64,000 bases of DNA from contig NZ_LN849456.1 in NCBI RefSeq assembly GCF_900070355.1, positions 2,588,238 through 2,652,237 of the forward strand, in the 5' to 3' direction. Position numbers and translations under genes: made by a program. A model generated the notes under the pieces. It saw only the letters and a list, made by a program, of their open reading frames with translations, had not been told where the DNA came from and searched no databases. The number at the start of each line of letters is the position of its first letter. The stretch's first letter is position 1. This DNA is from Devriesea agamarum (GTDB taxonomy: Bacteria > Actinomycetota > Actinomycetes > Actinomycetales > Dermabacteraceae). Of this stretch, positions 35,955 to 45,426 are shown piece by piece.

Positions 35955-36924
35955 CACCGCACAGCCCCTATCCGGGGGAGCCCGGTCTGCACGCCCGGGA
36001 CAAGAACACCGGGTTGCCCCGCTGGAGGAAACTCCGCTGCAGGCCGTCGACGCTGTCGATACCTCCGGCACCCCGCGCTCCATGTGGGGCGAAGCAGCTC
36101 ACAACCTCGTGCGCAACCCGGTGTTTATCGTCTCCGCGCTGCTGATTCTTTTCCTGCTCGTGGTGGCGATTATCCCGCAGCTGTTCACATCAGCCGACCC
36201 GAACTTCGGGGATCTCGCCCGGGCCAACCAAAAACCCGGCGGTGAGCATCTGTTCGGAACCGACCGGCAAGGGTACGACGTCTATGCTCGCGTCATTTAC
36301 GGAACCCGCACGTCCGTGATGGTCGGCTTTTTGACGATGCTGCTGTCCACGCTGATCGGCGGCGTGATGGGTGCGGTATCCGGGTATGTTGGCGGCTGGT
36401 TCGATGAGCTGCTCTCCCGGGTGACCGATATCTTCTTCGCGATCCCGCTGATTCTCGGCGCCATCGTGATTGCGCAGCGATTCCAAAACAACACGACAGT
36501 GTGGACCGTCATCCTGGTGCTCAGCATTTTCGGATGGACCAGCGTTGCCCGTATTATGCGCGGCGCCGTGATCTCCACCAAGAGCCAGGACTTCGTGGTG
36601 GCCTCCCGTGCGCTCGGGGCCGGTCCCGTCACCAATTTGCTCAAGCATGTGGTGCCCAATGCGATTGCTCCGGTGATTGTGACCGCCACCGTGAACCTCG
36701 GGGTATTCATCGTGGCTGAAGCCACCCTGTCATTCCTCGGCGTCGGTCTGCCCCGCAGTGACGTGTCCTGGGGCGGAGATATCTCGAACGCGCGGGAAGC
36801 CCTGCGCACGAATCCGATGATCCTGTTCTATCCGTCGCTAGCGCTCGCGGTGACCGTATTGGCCTTCATCATGCTCGGTGATGCCGTCCGCGATGCGCTT
36901 GACCCGAAGGCGAGGAAGCGATGA
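35944..36924 (+). CDS. Oligopeptide ABC transporter permease (OppC/DppC type)
   Basis: 326-residue inner-membrane subunit. A polar 45-residue N-terminal tail precedes the first helix (NPVFIVSALLILFLLVVAIIPQLF). The characteristic GTDRQGYDVYARVIYGTRTSVMVGF follows, and the EAA loop reads VASRALGAGPVTNLLKHVVPN. Start overlaps the preceding permease gene by 11 bases and its end overlaps the ATPase start (ATGA), showing one coupled operon. Confidence 0.93.
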   Translation: MHTDTAQPLSGGARSARPGQEHRVAPLEETPLQAVDAVDTSGTPRSMWGEAAHNLVRNPVFIVSALLILFLLVVAIIPQLFTSADPNFGDLARANQKPGGEHLFGTDRQGYDVYARVIYGTRTSVMVGFLTMLLSTLIGGVMGAVSGYVGGWFDELLSRVTDIFFAIPLILGAIVIAQRFQNNTTVWTVILVLSIFGWTSVARIMRGAVISTKSQDFVVASRALGAGPVTNLLKHVVPNAIAPVIVTATVNLGVFIVAEATLSFLGVGLPRSDVSWGGDISNAREALRTNPMILFYPSLALAVTVLAFIMLGDAVRDALDPKARKR

Positions 36925-38765
36925 GCCCCCTCGACACCTCCGTTGTGTCCGACCAGTCCCCAGACCAGAGCCCTACCCCCAGCTCTGAACACACCCCAGA
37001 TCAGACTGGCGAGCACGCCCCCGCCGACCAGGACGGCACCACAGCGCCCCTGCTCGAGTTGCGGGACGTGCACATCACCTTCACCACCTCGACCGGGCCG
37101 GTTGACGCCGTGCGCGGCGTGGACCTCACCCTGTACCCGGGTCAGACCGTCGCAATCGTCGGGGAATCCGGGTCGGGTAAATCCACCACCGCCATGTCTA
37201 TCGCCAGGCTTCTGCCCGACAACGGCAAAGTCACCGGCGGCAGCATCCTGTTTGACGGTAAAGAGCTGGTCGGCGCGAAAGACAAGGACATCCAGCTGCT
37301 GCGCGGGCGGGACATCGGTCTTGTGCCGCAGGACCCGATGAGCAACCTGAACCCGATGTGGAAAGTCGGATTCCAGATTAAAGAAGCGCTCGTCGCTAAC
37401 GGGATAGCCAAAGGGGCTGACGCGGATACACGCGTGGTGGAGCTGCTGGAAGAAGCCGGTCTAAGCGATGCTAAGCGTCGGGCTAACCAGTATCCGCATG
37501 AGTTCTCCGGCGGTATGCGCCAGCGCGCGCTGATCGCGATGGGCCTGGCTGCTCGACCGAAACTGCTGATCGCCGACGAACCCACCTCGGCGCTGGATGT
37601 GACGGTGCAGCGCACCATTTTGGACCATCTGGAAACTCTGACCGCCCAGCTCGGAACGTCCGTGCTGCTTATTACCCACGACCTGGGCTTGGCCGCTGAA
37701 CGTGCCCAGCACTTGGTGGTGATGTACAAGGGGCGGGTAGTCGAATCCGGGCCTGCCCTGGACATCCTTCAAAGCCCTGAACACCCGTACACCAAACGGC
37801 TGATAGCAGCCGCGCCATCTTTGGCTTCGCGTCGTCTGGTCTCGGCGAAGAACCGAGCGAGCATCGTGGCGGAAGCCAAAGCGCATGCCGCCGAGCATTT
37901 TGCACCCGACACCGCTGGTGAAGGAACGGGACCTGCTGCGGATGACGAGGTGATCCGGGTTGAGAACGTGTCGAAAGTTTTCCGTCTACGCGGGTCTGTC
38001 CCGTGGAAGTCCACGCCGTTTACCGCGGTGGACGACGTCTCGCTGACCCTTCGCCGGGGTACCACCACCGCAATTGTGGGGGAGTCCGGATCCGGGAAAT
38101 CCACGCTGGCACAGATGGTGCTCAAACTGTTAGAACCCACCTCGGGGCGGATCTTCTTTGAGGGCCGCGATATTTCCAAGGTCAAGGGTCGCGAAGAGAT
38201 GGATCTGCGGCGCAAAGTGCAGCCAATCTTCCAAAACCCATACGGGACCCTGGACCCAATGTATTCCATTTTCCGCACCATTGAGGAACCTTTGCGGCTA
38301 CACCGGATCGGCAACGCTAAAACCCGGGAAGCGAAGGTACGCGACCTGCTGGACAAAGTGGGCTTGCCCGCGTCCATGCTGCGCCGCTACCCCAATGAGC
38401 TGTCGGGTGGGCAGCGCCAGCGCATCGCCATTGCCCGCGCGCTCGCCTTGGATCCGGAAGTGGTTGTCTGTGACGAAGCGGTGTCAGCACTCGACGTGTT
38501 GGTGCAAGCCCAGGTTTTGGAGCTTCTCAATGACCTCCAAGCTGAACTCGGGTTGTCGTACCTCTTCATCACCCACGATCTCGCCGTGGTGCGCCAGATC
38601 GCCGATGAAGCGGTGGTGATGGAAAAGGGCAAGGTGGTCGAGCAGGACACCACCGACCGGGTCTTCCACCATCCTCGGGAGGACTACACTCGGCAGCTGC
38701 TGGCCGCTATTCCCGGCGGGTCTATTCCGCTGGCTGGGGCCGAAGAGATTCACGTCGAGGGCTAA
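36921..38765 (+). CDS. Oligopeptide ABC transporter, two ATP-binding domains fused (OppD-OppF type)
   Basis: 614-residue cytoplasmic energiser. Domain 1 (about 35-310): GESGSGKSTT, Q-loop QDPMSNLNP, signature FSGGMRQRALIA, LLIADEPTSALD, then the OppD-type AxEHPYTK segment that follows the ATPase core. Domain 2 (about 325-610): GESGSGKSTL, QNPYGTLDP, LSGGQRQRIAIA, VVVCDEAVSALD, His in FITHDLAV. The signature and Walker motifs of both halves are intact, so both sites should work. The first 35 residues are a Pro/Ser/Asp-rich leader. Fused OppDF proteins are common in Actinomycetota. Confidence 0.95.
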   Translation: MSPLDTSVVSDQSPDQSPTPSSEHTPDQTGEHAPADQDGTTAPLLELRDVHITFTTSTGPVDAVRGVDLTLYPGQTVAIVGESGSGKSTTAMSIARLLPDNGKVTGGSILFDGKELVGAKDKDIQLLRGRDIGLVPQDPMSNLNPMWKVGFQIKEALVANGIAKGADADTRVVELLEEAGLSDAKRRANQYPHEFSGGMRQRALIAMGLAARPKLLIADEPTSALDVTVQRTILDHLETLTAQLGTSVLLITHDLGLAAERAQHLVVMYKGRVVESGPALDILQSPEHPYTKRLIAAAPSLASRRLVSAKNRASIVAEAKAHAAEHFAPDTAGEGTGPAADDEVIRVENVSKVFRLRGSVPWKSTPFTAVDDVSLTLRRGTTTAIVGESGSGKSTLAQMVLKLLEPTSGRIFFEGRDISKVKGREEMDLRRKVQPIFQNPYGTLDPMYSIFRTIEEPLRLHRIGNAKTREAKVRDLLDKVGLPASMLRRYPNELSGGQRQRIAIARALALDPEVVVCDEAVSALDVLVQAQVLELLNDLQAELGLSYLFITHDLAVVRQIADEAVVMEKGKVVEQDTTDRVFHHPREDYTRQLLAAIPGGSIPLAGAEEIHVEG

Positions 38766-38867
38766 AAACCTCGACGGTTGGGAAGATCAACGGCTGAGCA
38801 CGTCGACAGCTGAACAGCTCCGCAGCGCAGCACGTCCGCGGTGCAGCACGATGACAGCCAGCCCTAC

Positions 38868-38908
38868 CCCGGGGAGTATCCGGAGACGTAGTTCGGATAC
38901 TCCCCGGG
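38868..38908. terminator. Stem-loop after the oligopeptide operon
   Basis: CCCGGGGAGTATCCG (38868-38882) is the exact complement of 38894-38908; 11-base loop, no U-tract. 103 bases past the ATPase stop. Confidence 0.65.
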
Positions 38909-39046
38909 ATGGCACTCCCCGGTATCCAGATGTGATCAGGTAAACCCAAATCGCGCTCGCTCAGCTGCCACCAGCAACGAGCGAGTCAGACGTGACCAGG
39001 CAGACCACCTGATACTCACCGCACTGAGGCCGCGCGGGGTACGATG

Positions 39047-39070
39047 ACAAAGCGGTGGGCACCGCTTTGT
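39047..39070 (+). promoter_or_regulatory. Hairpin in the typA leader
   Basis: ACAAAGCGGT, loop GGGC, ACCGCTTTGT: a perfect 10-bp stem 56 bases before the typA start, followed by TGTTG. It could act as an attenuator or cold-sensitive leader of typA, or just end upstream transcripts. Confidence 0.45.
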
Positions 39071-39126
39071 TGTGGCGGCGTCGCACCACCGTCCACAGCA
39101 CCCCGAGTCTCACAGAGCGGATTCCC

Positions 39127-41046
39127 ATGCCCTTGCGTCACCGCACCGATCTGCGCAACGTCGCGATCGTCGCCCACGTCGACCACGGTAAAACCACCCT
39201 TGTCGACGCCATGCTTACCCAGGGTGGAGCGTTCCACGATCATGACCACCATGAGGAACGCGCGATGGACTCGGGCGAGCTAGAACGCGAAAAGGGCATC
39301 ACCATCCTCGCGAAGAACACCGCGATTCTTTATAACGGTCCGTCGGCGGATGCCGTGGGCGAAACCAACGGCATCACAATCAACGTGATTGACACCCCCG
39401 GACACGCCGACTTCGGCGGCGAGGTGGAACGCGGTCTGTCCATGGTGGACGGCGTAGTGTTGCTCGTTGACGCCTCCGAAGGGCCGCTGCCGCAGACTCG
39501 TTTCGTGCTGCGCAAGGCACTCGCGGCTAAGCTCCCGGTGATTCTCGTAGTCAACAAGGTAGACCGACCGGATTCACGGATCGACGCAGTGGTGCACGAA
39601 AGCACCGATCTGCTGCTCGGGCTCGCCTCTGACCTCGCCGACGAAGTGCCCGATCTCGATATTGACGCTGTGTTGGATGTGCCGGTGGTTTACGCCTCCG
39701 CCAAAGCCGGGCGCGCAAGCCTCACCCAGCCAGGCGACGGACAGCTGCCCGACGAGGACACGGTCGAGGCACTGTTCAAAACCATTATTGAGAAGATCCC
39801 CGCCCCCGCCTACGACGATGAGATGCCGTTACAAGCGCATGTCACCAACCTGGATGCGTCGCCGTTCCTCGGGCGTCTGGCACTGTTGCGGATTTTCAAC
39901 GGCACCCTGCGCAAGGGGCAGACGGTTGCCTGGGCCCGCCATGACGGTTCATTAAGCAGTGTGAAGATCACCGAGCTGCTGGAAACCAGGGGTTTGGAAC
40001 GGGTCCCGATGGAGCAGGCGAAGCCCGGCGATATCGTGGCTGTGGCCGGTATCTCCGACATCATGATCGGTGAAACCCTGACCGACCTTGACGACCCCAG
40101 ACCGTTGCCGCTAATCACCGTGGATGATCCCGCGATCTCTATGACCATCGGCATCAACACCTCCCCGCTGGCGGGCCGGGTCAAGGGCGCGAAGGTGACC
40201 GCCCGCCAGGTTAAGGACCGCCTGGATCGCGAACTGGTCGGCAACGTGTCGTTGCGAGTCCTGCCCACCGACCGCCCCGATGCCTGGGAGGTCCAGGGGC
40301 GCGGAGAATTGGCGCTGGCAATTCTGGTTGAACAGATGCGCCGCGAAGGCTTTGAACTGACCGTGGGTAAGCCGCAGGTGCTCACCAAGGACATCGACGG
40401 CAAGATCTGCGAACCCGTCGAACGCATGACCATTGACGTGCCCGAAGAATATCTGGGTACGGTCACTCAGCTGATGGCCTCCCGCAAGGGCCGCATGGAA
40501 ACGATGAGTAACCACGGCAGCGGCTGGGTGCGCATGGAATTCACGGTGCCGTCGCGCGGTCTGATCGGATTCCGCACAAAGTTCCTCACCGACACCCGGG
40601 GAACCGGTATCGCTTCGTCCATTGCTGAAGGCTATGAGCCGTGGCTGGGCGACATCGAATTCCGTTCCACCGGTTCGCTGGTTGCTGACCGGGCCGGTTC
40701 TGTCACCCCGTACGCCATGATTAACCTGCAAGAACGCGGATCTTTCTTCGTGGAACCCACCAGTGAGGTGTACGAAGGTCAGGTCGTGGGTGAAAACTCT
40801 CGCAACGAAGACATGGACGTCAACATCACCAAAGAAAAGAAACTGACGAACATGCGCTCGTCCACGGCCGACGCATTCGAGAATCTGGTGCCCCCGCGCA
40901 AACTCACCCTTGAAGAGTCCCTTGAATTTGCTGCTGAGGACGAATGCTGTGAGGTCACGCCGGAGTCGGTGCGGATTCGCAAGGTCGTCTTGGATGCTCA
41001 AGAGCGCGCCAAGCTGCGGTCACGGAAGAAGACCAACGCGCGATGA
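39127..41046 (+). CDS. typA: Translational GTPase TypA/BipA
   Basis: Ribosome-associated GTPase of 639 residues that helps 50S assembly and stress or low-temperature growth. G1 is [12 protein letters not shown], switch [13 protein letters not shown]3 [11 protein letters not shown]4 NKVDRPDS, G5 YASAKAG. Elongation-factor domains follow, and the C-terminal TypA-specific segment contains [20 protein letters not shown] and [27 protein letters not shown] 39127 gives the canonical N-terminus ([15 protein letters not shown]). A small membrane protein gene overlaps its stop by 4 bases. Confidence 0.97.
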   Translation: MPLRHRTDLRNVAIVAHVDHGKTTLVDAMLTQGGAFHDHDHHEERAMDSGELEREKGITILAKNTAILYNGPSADAVGETNGITINVIDTPGHADFGGEVERGLSMVDGVVLLVDASEGPLPQTRFVLRKALAAKLPVILVVNKVDRPDSRIDAVVHESTDLLLGLASDLADEVPDLDIDAVLDVPVVYASAKAGRASLTQPGDGQLPDEDTVEALFKTIIEKIPAPAYDDEMPLQAHVTNLDASPFLGRLALLRIFNGTLRKGQTVAWARHDGSLSSVKITELLETRGLERVPMEQAKPGDIVAVAGISDIMIGETLTDLDDPRPLPLITVDDPAISMTIGINTSPLAGRVKGAKVTARQVKDRLDRELVGNVSLRVLPTDRPDAWEVQGRGELALAILVEQMRREGFELTVGKPQVLTKDIDGKICEPVERMTIDVPEEYLGTVTQLMASRKGRMETMSNHGSGWVRMEFTVPSRGLIGFRTKFLTDTRGTGIASSIAEGYEPWLGDIEFRSTGSLVADRAGSVTPYAMINLQERGSFFVEPTSEVYEGQVVGENSRNEDMDVNITKEKKLTNMRSSTADAFENLVPPRKLTLEESLEFAAEDECCEVTPESVRIRKVVLDAQERAKLRSRKKTNAR

Positions 41047-41543
41047 CCGCCCCGCAGGCACCCCTGGACCGTCAAAGGCTCAGTAACTCCAGCCCGAACC
41101 TGGGAGAGAGTGAGCGGCGGGTGTCGCTGCTCGCCCAGGTGGTGCTGGGGGCGGTGACCGGCGCACTGTCGGTCACCTTCATGGTGCTTATCCACCGATC
41201 CAGCGTTGATATCCTGGGGGTGACGATTCCCCTCGGTCTGATTATCGGGGCAGTGTTCCAGCTGTTCACGGCGCTATTTCTGGGGATGGCCACCGGGCAT
41301 AAGCTGCCGCTGGTTGTGCACGGTGTGGTCTGGGGGCTGCTGTTCATGCCGTTCAGTGGCCCGGGCCTGGGTGGCGGGGTTTTGATCCCGGCGTCGATTC
41401 AGGATGTCTTCCAATGGCAGGCCATCGCGGTGCAGGTCTTGGGCCTCGGTATTCCCTTTGGCGCGGCTGCACTCATGTGGGTGCGTGCGATCCACCGGAT
41501 ACAAAGACAGCGCCGAGCAGATCGGTCGGGCCGCGGTCGTTAA
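41043..41543 (+). CDS. Small membrane protein coupled to typA
   Basis: 166 residues, about four hydrophobic segments (28-55, 60-85, 90-110 and 125-148). No recognised family beyond actinobacterial hypothetical membrane proteins seen after typA. The ATG overlaps the typA stop (ATGA), so it is translated from the same message. The end overlaps the convergent gene by 4 bases. Function unknown; coupling to typA suggests a role in the same conditions, which is only inference. Confidence 0.72.
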   Translation: MTAPQAPLDRQRLSNSSPNLGESERRVSLLAQVVLGAVTGALSVTFMVLIHRSSVDILGVTIPLGLIIGAVFQLFTALFLGMATGHKLPLVVHGVVWGLLFMPFSGPGLGGGVLIPASIQDVFQWQAIAVQVLGLGIPFGAAALMWVRAIHRIQRQRRADRSGRGR

Positions 41544-41932
41544 GCTCTTGCGGGCCGACGGGCAGGCGGCGGAGGAACTTCCTTATATGCTGCGATATCC
41601 CGTCGAGGAATGACGGCTGCGCCGCGTTTGGTCATCACGGTGACGGTATTGGCTGTGGTCTCAGCGATATATCCGAGGGCGTCGGTATGGCCGACCCCGT
41701 GAACCGCTCTATCAATCCGGTACCGGATAGTCACCCTGATGCCGACCTGTAGTACTTCGTTGGCCCTGGCGTCGTTTCTATGTGGTTCGGAGTTCTCAGA
41801 CGAGGGTCGCCTCCGATGCGCATCCGGATCAATATCGGTGTTCAGTGCCGTCGCCAAGATGCGATGGTCCTGTGAGGAGTCGGTGTCAGTCGCGTCACGA
41901 CCGCGTGCTGCATCGTGTTCAGAGCTACCCAT
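41540..41932 (-). CDS. SH3-like domain protein, probably truncated relative of the CG3035-type GNAT protein
   Basis: 130 residues. The last 70 (VGIRVTIRYRID ... DALGYIAETTANTVTVMTKRGAAVIPRRDIAAYKEVPPPPARR) match the N-terminal SH3-like domain that precedes an acetyltransferase domain in the actinobacterial protein usually encoded here, divergent from the ferredoxin gene. The acetyltransferase part is absent: the frame stops at 41540 and the adjoining DNA is the coding end of the typA-linked membrane protein. The first 55 residues are polar and unordered. It is either a remnant or a stand-alone domain. No strong ribosome binding site is seen. Confidence 0.55.
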   Translation of the reverse strand: MGSSEHDAARGRDATDTDSSQDHRILATALNTDIDPDAHRRRPSSENSEPHRNDARANEVLQVGIRVTIRYRIDRAVHGVGHTDALGYIAETTANTVTVMTKRGAAVIPRRDIAAYKEVPPPPARRPARA

Positions 41933-42038
41933 AGGGGCGATAATAGGTGAGCCCTACGGCCCCGGGTCTTAAGGCGAGCCCATTCGGTTCTCCGCCCGCC
42001 GCCACCACCACCACCGTATGGATCGGAAGGATGGATCC

Positions 42039-42368
42039 GTGACCTACGTGATCGCTCTGCCCTGTGTGGACGTCAAGGATCGTGCTTGCGTAGATGAATG
42101 TCCTGTGGACTGCATCTACGAAGGCAACCGGACGCTGTACATTCAGCCGGACGAGTGCGTTGACTGCGGAGCCTGTGAACCGGTGTGCCCAGTCGAGGCG
42201 ATCTACTATGAAGATGACCTGCCCGACCAGTGGAGCGATTACTACAAAGCCAATGTCGAGTTCTTTGACGACCTGGGTGCTCCCGGCGGTGCCGCGAAAA
42301 TGGGTGTCATCGACAAGGACCACCCGCTGATCGAGGCCCTTCCTCCGCAAGGTGAAGCGGCGCATTAA
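42039..42368 (+). CDS. fdxA: 7Fe ferredoxin (3Fe-4S / 4Fe-4S), FdxA type
   Basis: 109-residue cytoplasmic electron carrier. Cysteines C9, C17, C21, C25 and C40, C43, C46, C50 have the spacing of Azotobacter-type 7Fe ferredoxin; C9, C17 and C50 should hold the 3Fe-4S cluster and C21, C40, C43 and C46 the 4Fe-4S cluster. The C-terminal FFDDLGAPGGAAKMG is shared by actinobacterial FdxA. GTG 42039 has GGAAGGA eight bases upstream. dapC follows after 68 bases, a usual neighbour in this phylum. Confidence 0.96.
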   Translation: MTYVIALPCVDVKDRACVDECPVDCIYEGNRTLYIQPDECVDCGACEPVCPVEAIYYEDDLPDQWSDYYKANVEFFDDLGAPGGAAKMGVIDKDHPLIEALPPQGEAAH

Positions 42369-42436
42369 ACGCGGTGCCGCGGTTTATTAGTGATATCCAG
42401 ACTTGGCTTGTCATACGGGCGTCGTAGTCTGACGCT

Positions 42437-43597
42437 ATGAATTCGCTCGCTGCACGCCTGCCAGATTTTCCGTGGGACAGCCTCGCGCCTCATCGCGAGC
42501 GCGCCCTCGCCCATCCGGGCGGCATTGTCGACCTCTCCGTGGGGACCCCGGTAGATTCGGTGCCGCCTTCACTCCAGGAGGCGCTGGCGGCAGCAGCAGA
42601 CGCCCACGGCTATCCGACGACCATTGGAACGGTGGCCTTGCGCGACGCGCTGGTGCGGTTCGCGATCCGCGAGCGTCAGGCCCCCAGCTCATGCAGTCAT
42701 GACCATGTGCTGCCGACGATTGGCTCCAAGGAACTGGTGGCACACCTGCCGTTCCAGCTCGGTGTGGGGCCAGGAGACGTGGTGGCCTTCCCGCACATCG
42801 CCTACCCCACGTATGACATTGGGGCTCGGCTCGCTCGCGCGGACGCCGCACCGGTGGATATTGCCCGGCTCGCGCGGGAAGGCGACGCCGCATTTGAGCA
42901 CCCCGATATTGCCTCTCGGGTGAGGTTGCTTTGGCTGAACTCTCCGTCAAACCCGACCGGTGAGGTGCTGGATATACACCAGCTTCGGGCACTGGTGGCC
43001 TGGGCTAAGCAGCGCAATGTTGTGATTGCCTCCGACGAGTGCTACGCCCTGCTGACCTGGGACGTTGATGAGGCGCCGTCCATTTTGGATCCTCGGGTCC
43101 ATGACGGTGACCTCAGCGGTTTGTTGTGCGTGTACTCACTGTCCAAGCAATCGAACCTGGCTGGCTACCGCGCCGCGTTTACCGCCGGGGATCCCGCCCT
43201 GATCGCACAGCTGAGGCTGATCCGTAAACAGTCCGGGATGATGCTTCCGGGGCCGATACAGGCTGCGATGGCCGTTGCGCTGGACGACCAGGACACAGTG
43301 CGGCAGCAGCGCGAGATCTATTGCGAACGTCGGCAGATATTGCGCGGTGCTCTGATCGATGCCGGTGCCCGGATCGAAGGCTCACAAGCGGGCTTATATC
43401 TGTGGACGACATTCGATGAACCCGCTATGACCACCGTGGAACGACTGGCTGAGCACGGTATTTTGTGTGCCCCCGGCACGTTTTACGGCGAGGCCGGCGA
43501 GAAGTTTGTGCGGATCGCGATGACCGTTTCACTCGACCGTGTGAAGCTGGCAGCGGATCGTCTCCGTGAGGCATATGTGGGGCCGGCCCGGATCTAA
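42437..43597 (+). CDS. dapC: Succinyldiaminopimelate transaminase
   Basis: PLP enzyme, 386 residues, class I/II aminotransferase. It makes N-succinyl-LL-2,6-diaminopimelate from the keto precursor in the succinylase DAP/lysine route. DLSVGTPVD at the start, NSPSNPTGE in the middle, SDECYA, and the PLP lysine in SLSKQSNLAGYR (about residue 237) are visible; Arg in VRIAMT near the end binds the substrate carboxylate. The assignment rests on the fdxA-dapC context and the presence of dapD and dapE in the same window. Confidence 0.92.
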   Translation: MNSLAARLPDFPWDSLAPHRERALAHPGGIVDLSVGTPVDSVPPSLQEALAAAADAHGYPTTIGTVALRDALVRFAIRERQAPSSCSHDHVLPTIGSKELVAHLPFQLGVGPGDVVAFPHIAYPTYDIGARLARADAAPVDIARLAREGDAAFEHPDIASRVRLLWLNSPSNPTGEVLDIHQLRALVAWAKQRNVVIASDECYALLTWDVDEAPSILDPRVHDGDLSGLLCVYSLSKQSNLAGYRAAFTAGDPALIAQLRLIRKQSGMMLPGPIQAAMAVALDDQDTVRQQREIYCERRQILRGALIDAGARIEGSQAGLYLWTTFDEPAMTTVERLAEHGILCAPGTFYGEAGEKFVRIAMTVSLDRVKLAADRLREAYVGPARI

Positions 43598-44056
43598 GGG
43601 GGACGGGCCGAGCCTAAGGGAGTCGGGCCGGCCTTGGCCGATGAACTCGGCGCGTTGGCTGAGAGCATTGGCTTGTTGGCTGGGAGTGCTCGCCTGTTGG
43701 ATGAGGTGGCGGGCACTGCCGACTCAGAAGCGTGGTGCTGCCGGATGAGACGCAGCGCGGCCCTGTCCGAGGCGCGCTGGCGCATCGAACAGCGAAAATC
43801 GAGTAGGGTAGAGAAAAATTCCTTGAGGTAAAGATAGTTTAGAAAGGCTAAAACCCGGCCCCTGATCGTCCCCGTCGACGCGGCGTGCTCGCATGAACAG
43901 ACCGTCACGGGTAACAGAACAGGCCCGCTTTTCGGGCACCTTACGCTTCGATGAACGTAAAGCCAGTCCTGCATACAGGGCATTGTCGAGGACTGGATGC
44001 GGCGTCACGGTGCACACCGTCGACTCCGATGCGATGTCATGACTGGAGGATTCACA
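43598..44056. promoter_or_regulatory. Leader and promoter region of citrate synthase
   Basis: 459 bases without a credible gene. The AT-rich piece at 43795-43855 is the likely promoter. A small hairpin GCCCG-CTTTT-CGGGC lies at 43923-43937 in the leader. GGAGG sits 7 bases before the citrate synthase ATG. Confidence 0.45.
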
Positions 44057-45424
44057 ATGTCAAAGAAGACCCCTGCTCGTTCCCAGATCACGCTGAACGA
44101 AACGACCCTGGACCTCGACGTCGTGGAGGCTGTGGAAGGTAACCCCGGCCTATCCGTGGGACCGTTGCGCGCCCAAACTGGGCACGTCACCTATGACCCA
44201 GGTTTTATGAACACGGCGATGACAAAATCGGCGATCAGCTATATCGACGGTGACGCCGGAGTTTTGCGCTACCGCGGGTATCCGATTGAACAGCTCGCTG
44301 AACACTCGACCTACCTCGAAGTCGCCTATCTACTCATCCACGGCGAACTACCCACCCGAGGCCAGCTCGACCGCTTCACAAGCTCAGTTGAACGCAGGAC
44401 CCTGCTCGATGAACGGTTTAAACACCTGTTCGATGGTTTCCCCCGCGATGCCCACCCGATGGCTGTTTTACAGGCCGGAGTCTCGGCCCTGTCGACCTTC
44501 TACCAGGACAGCCTCGATCCGTTCGATGACGAGCAGGTCAGGATCTCCACCGCCCGTCTGCTAGCAAAGCTGCCGACCATGGCTGCCTATGCGCTGCGGG
44601 TCTCGAGGGGGCACGCCTTGATGTACCCGGACAACCGGTTGTCTCTCATCGAGAACTTCCTGCGTCTAACCTTCGGTTTCCCTGCCGAACAGTACATCGC
44701 CGACCCGGTCATTGTCCGAGCCATGGAGCAGCTGTTTATCCTGCACGCCGATCACGAACAAAACTGCTCAGCCTCGGCTGTGCGGCTGGTGGGATCCGCT
44801 CAGGCCAACCTCTTCACCTCCATTTCCGCCGGGATTGGCGCGCTGTCGGGCCCCTCCCACGGTGGCGCAAACGCTGCGGTGATGGAGATGCTGAATGAAA
44901 TCCGAGACTCCGGCGGGGACGTCGACCGGTTTATGACCAGGGTGAAAAACCGGGAAGATGGCGTGCGTCTGATGGGCTTTGGCCATCGGGTGTACAAGAA
45001 TTACGACCCGCGCGCCCGGATCGTGAAGAAGATTGCCGACCTGGTTCTCGACCGTTTAGGGATTCAGGACGAACGTCTAGATATGGCGATGAGGCTGGAA
45101 GAAATCGCGCTCAATGACGACTACTTCGTGGAGCGGCGCCTGTACCCGAACGTCGATTTCTACACCGGCATCATCTATAAAGCACTCGGGTTCCCCACGC
45201 ATATGTTCACCGTGCTATTCGCGATTGGTCGCCTGCCCGGATGGATCGCGCAATGGACCGAGATGATTCACGACCCGGAAACCAAGATCGGGCGCCCTCG
45301 CCAGATCTACACCGGCCGCCCTGAACGCGTCTACGTTCCAATGAATGAGCGCACCGGCACGTCGGAGCTGCGCTTAGCTGATCTGGCTCGGGAACTAGAG
45401 AAGGAAAACCGCAGCAATAAATAG
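44057..45424 (+). CDS. gltA: Citrate synthase (type II)
   Basis: 455-residue TCA-cycle enzyme joining acetyl-CoA and oxaloacetate. Catalytic His in LHADHEQNCS, His in GFGHRVYKNYDPRA, and Asp in NVDFYTGI are intact; SGPSHGGANAAV is the signature loop. The length and N-terminal extension with beta strands are those of the hexameric, Gram-negative-type enzyme that Actinomycetota also use. The start at 44057 follows GGAGG. Its stop is only 2 bases from the stop of the convergent gene, without a hairpin between them. Confidence 0.97.
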   Translation: MSKKTPARSQITLNETTLDLDVVEAVEGNPGLSVGPLRAQTGHVTYDPGFMNTAMTKSAISYIDGDAGVLRYRGYPIEQLAEHSTYLEVAYLLIHGELPTRGQLDRFTSSVERRTLLDERFKHLFDGFPRDAHPMAVLQAGVSALSTFYQDSLDPFDDEQVRISTARLLAKLPTMAAYALRVSRGHALMYPDNRLSLIENFLRLTFGFPAEQYIADPVIVRAMEQLFILHADHEQNCSASAVRLVGSAQANLFTSISAGIGALSGPSHGGANAAVMEMLNEIRDSGGDVDRFMTRVKNREDGVRLMGFGHRVYKNYDPRARIVKKIADLVLDRLGIQDERLDMAMRLEEIALNDDYFVERRLYPNVDFYTGIIYKALGFPTHMFTVLFAIGRLPGWIAQWTEMIHDPETKIGRPRQIYTGRPERVYVPMNERTGTSELRLADLARELEKENRSNK

Positions 45425-45426
45425 CC

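Noticed and set aside
40111..41001. 296-codon open frame antisense to typA
   Set aside because: Antisense to a fully conserved gene; typical of high-GC third-position bias, no ribosome binding site.
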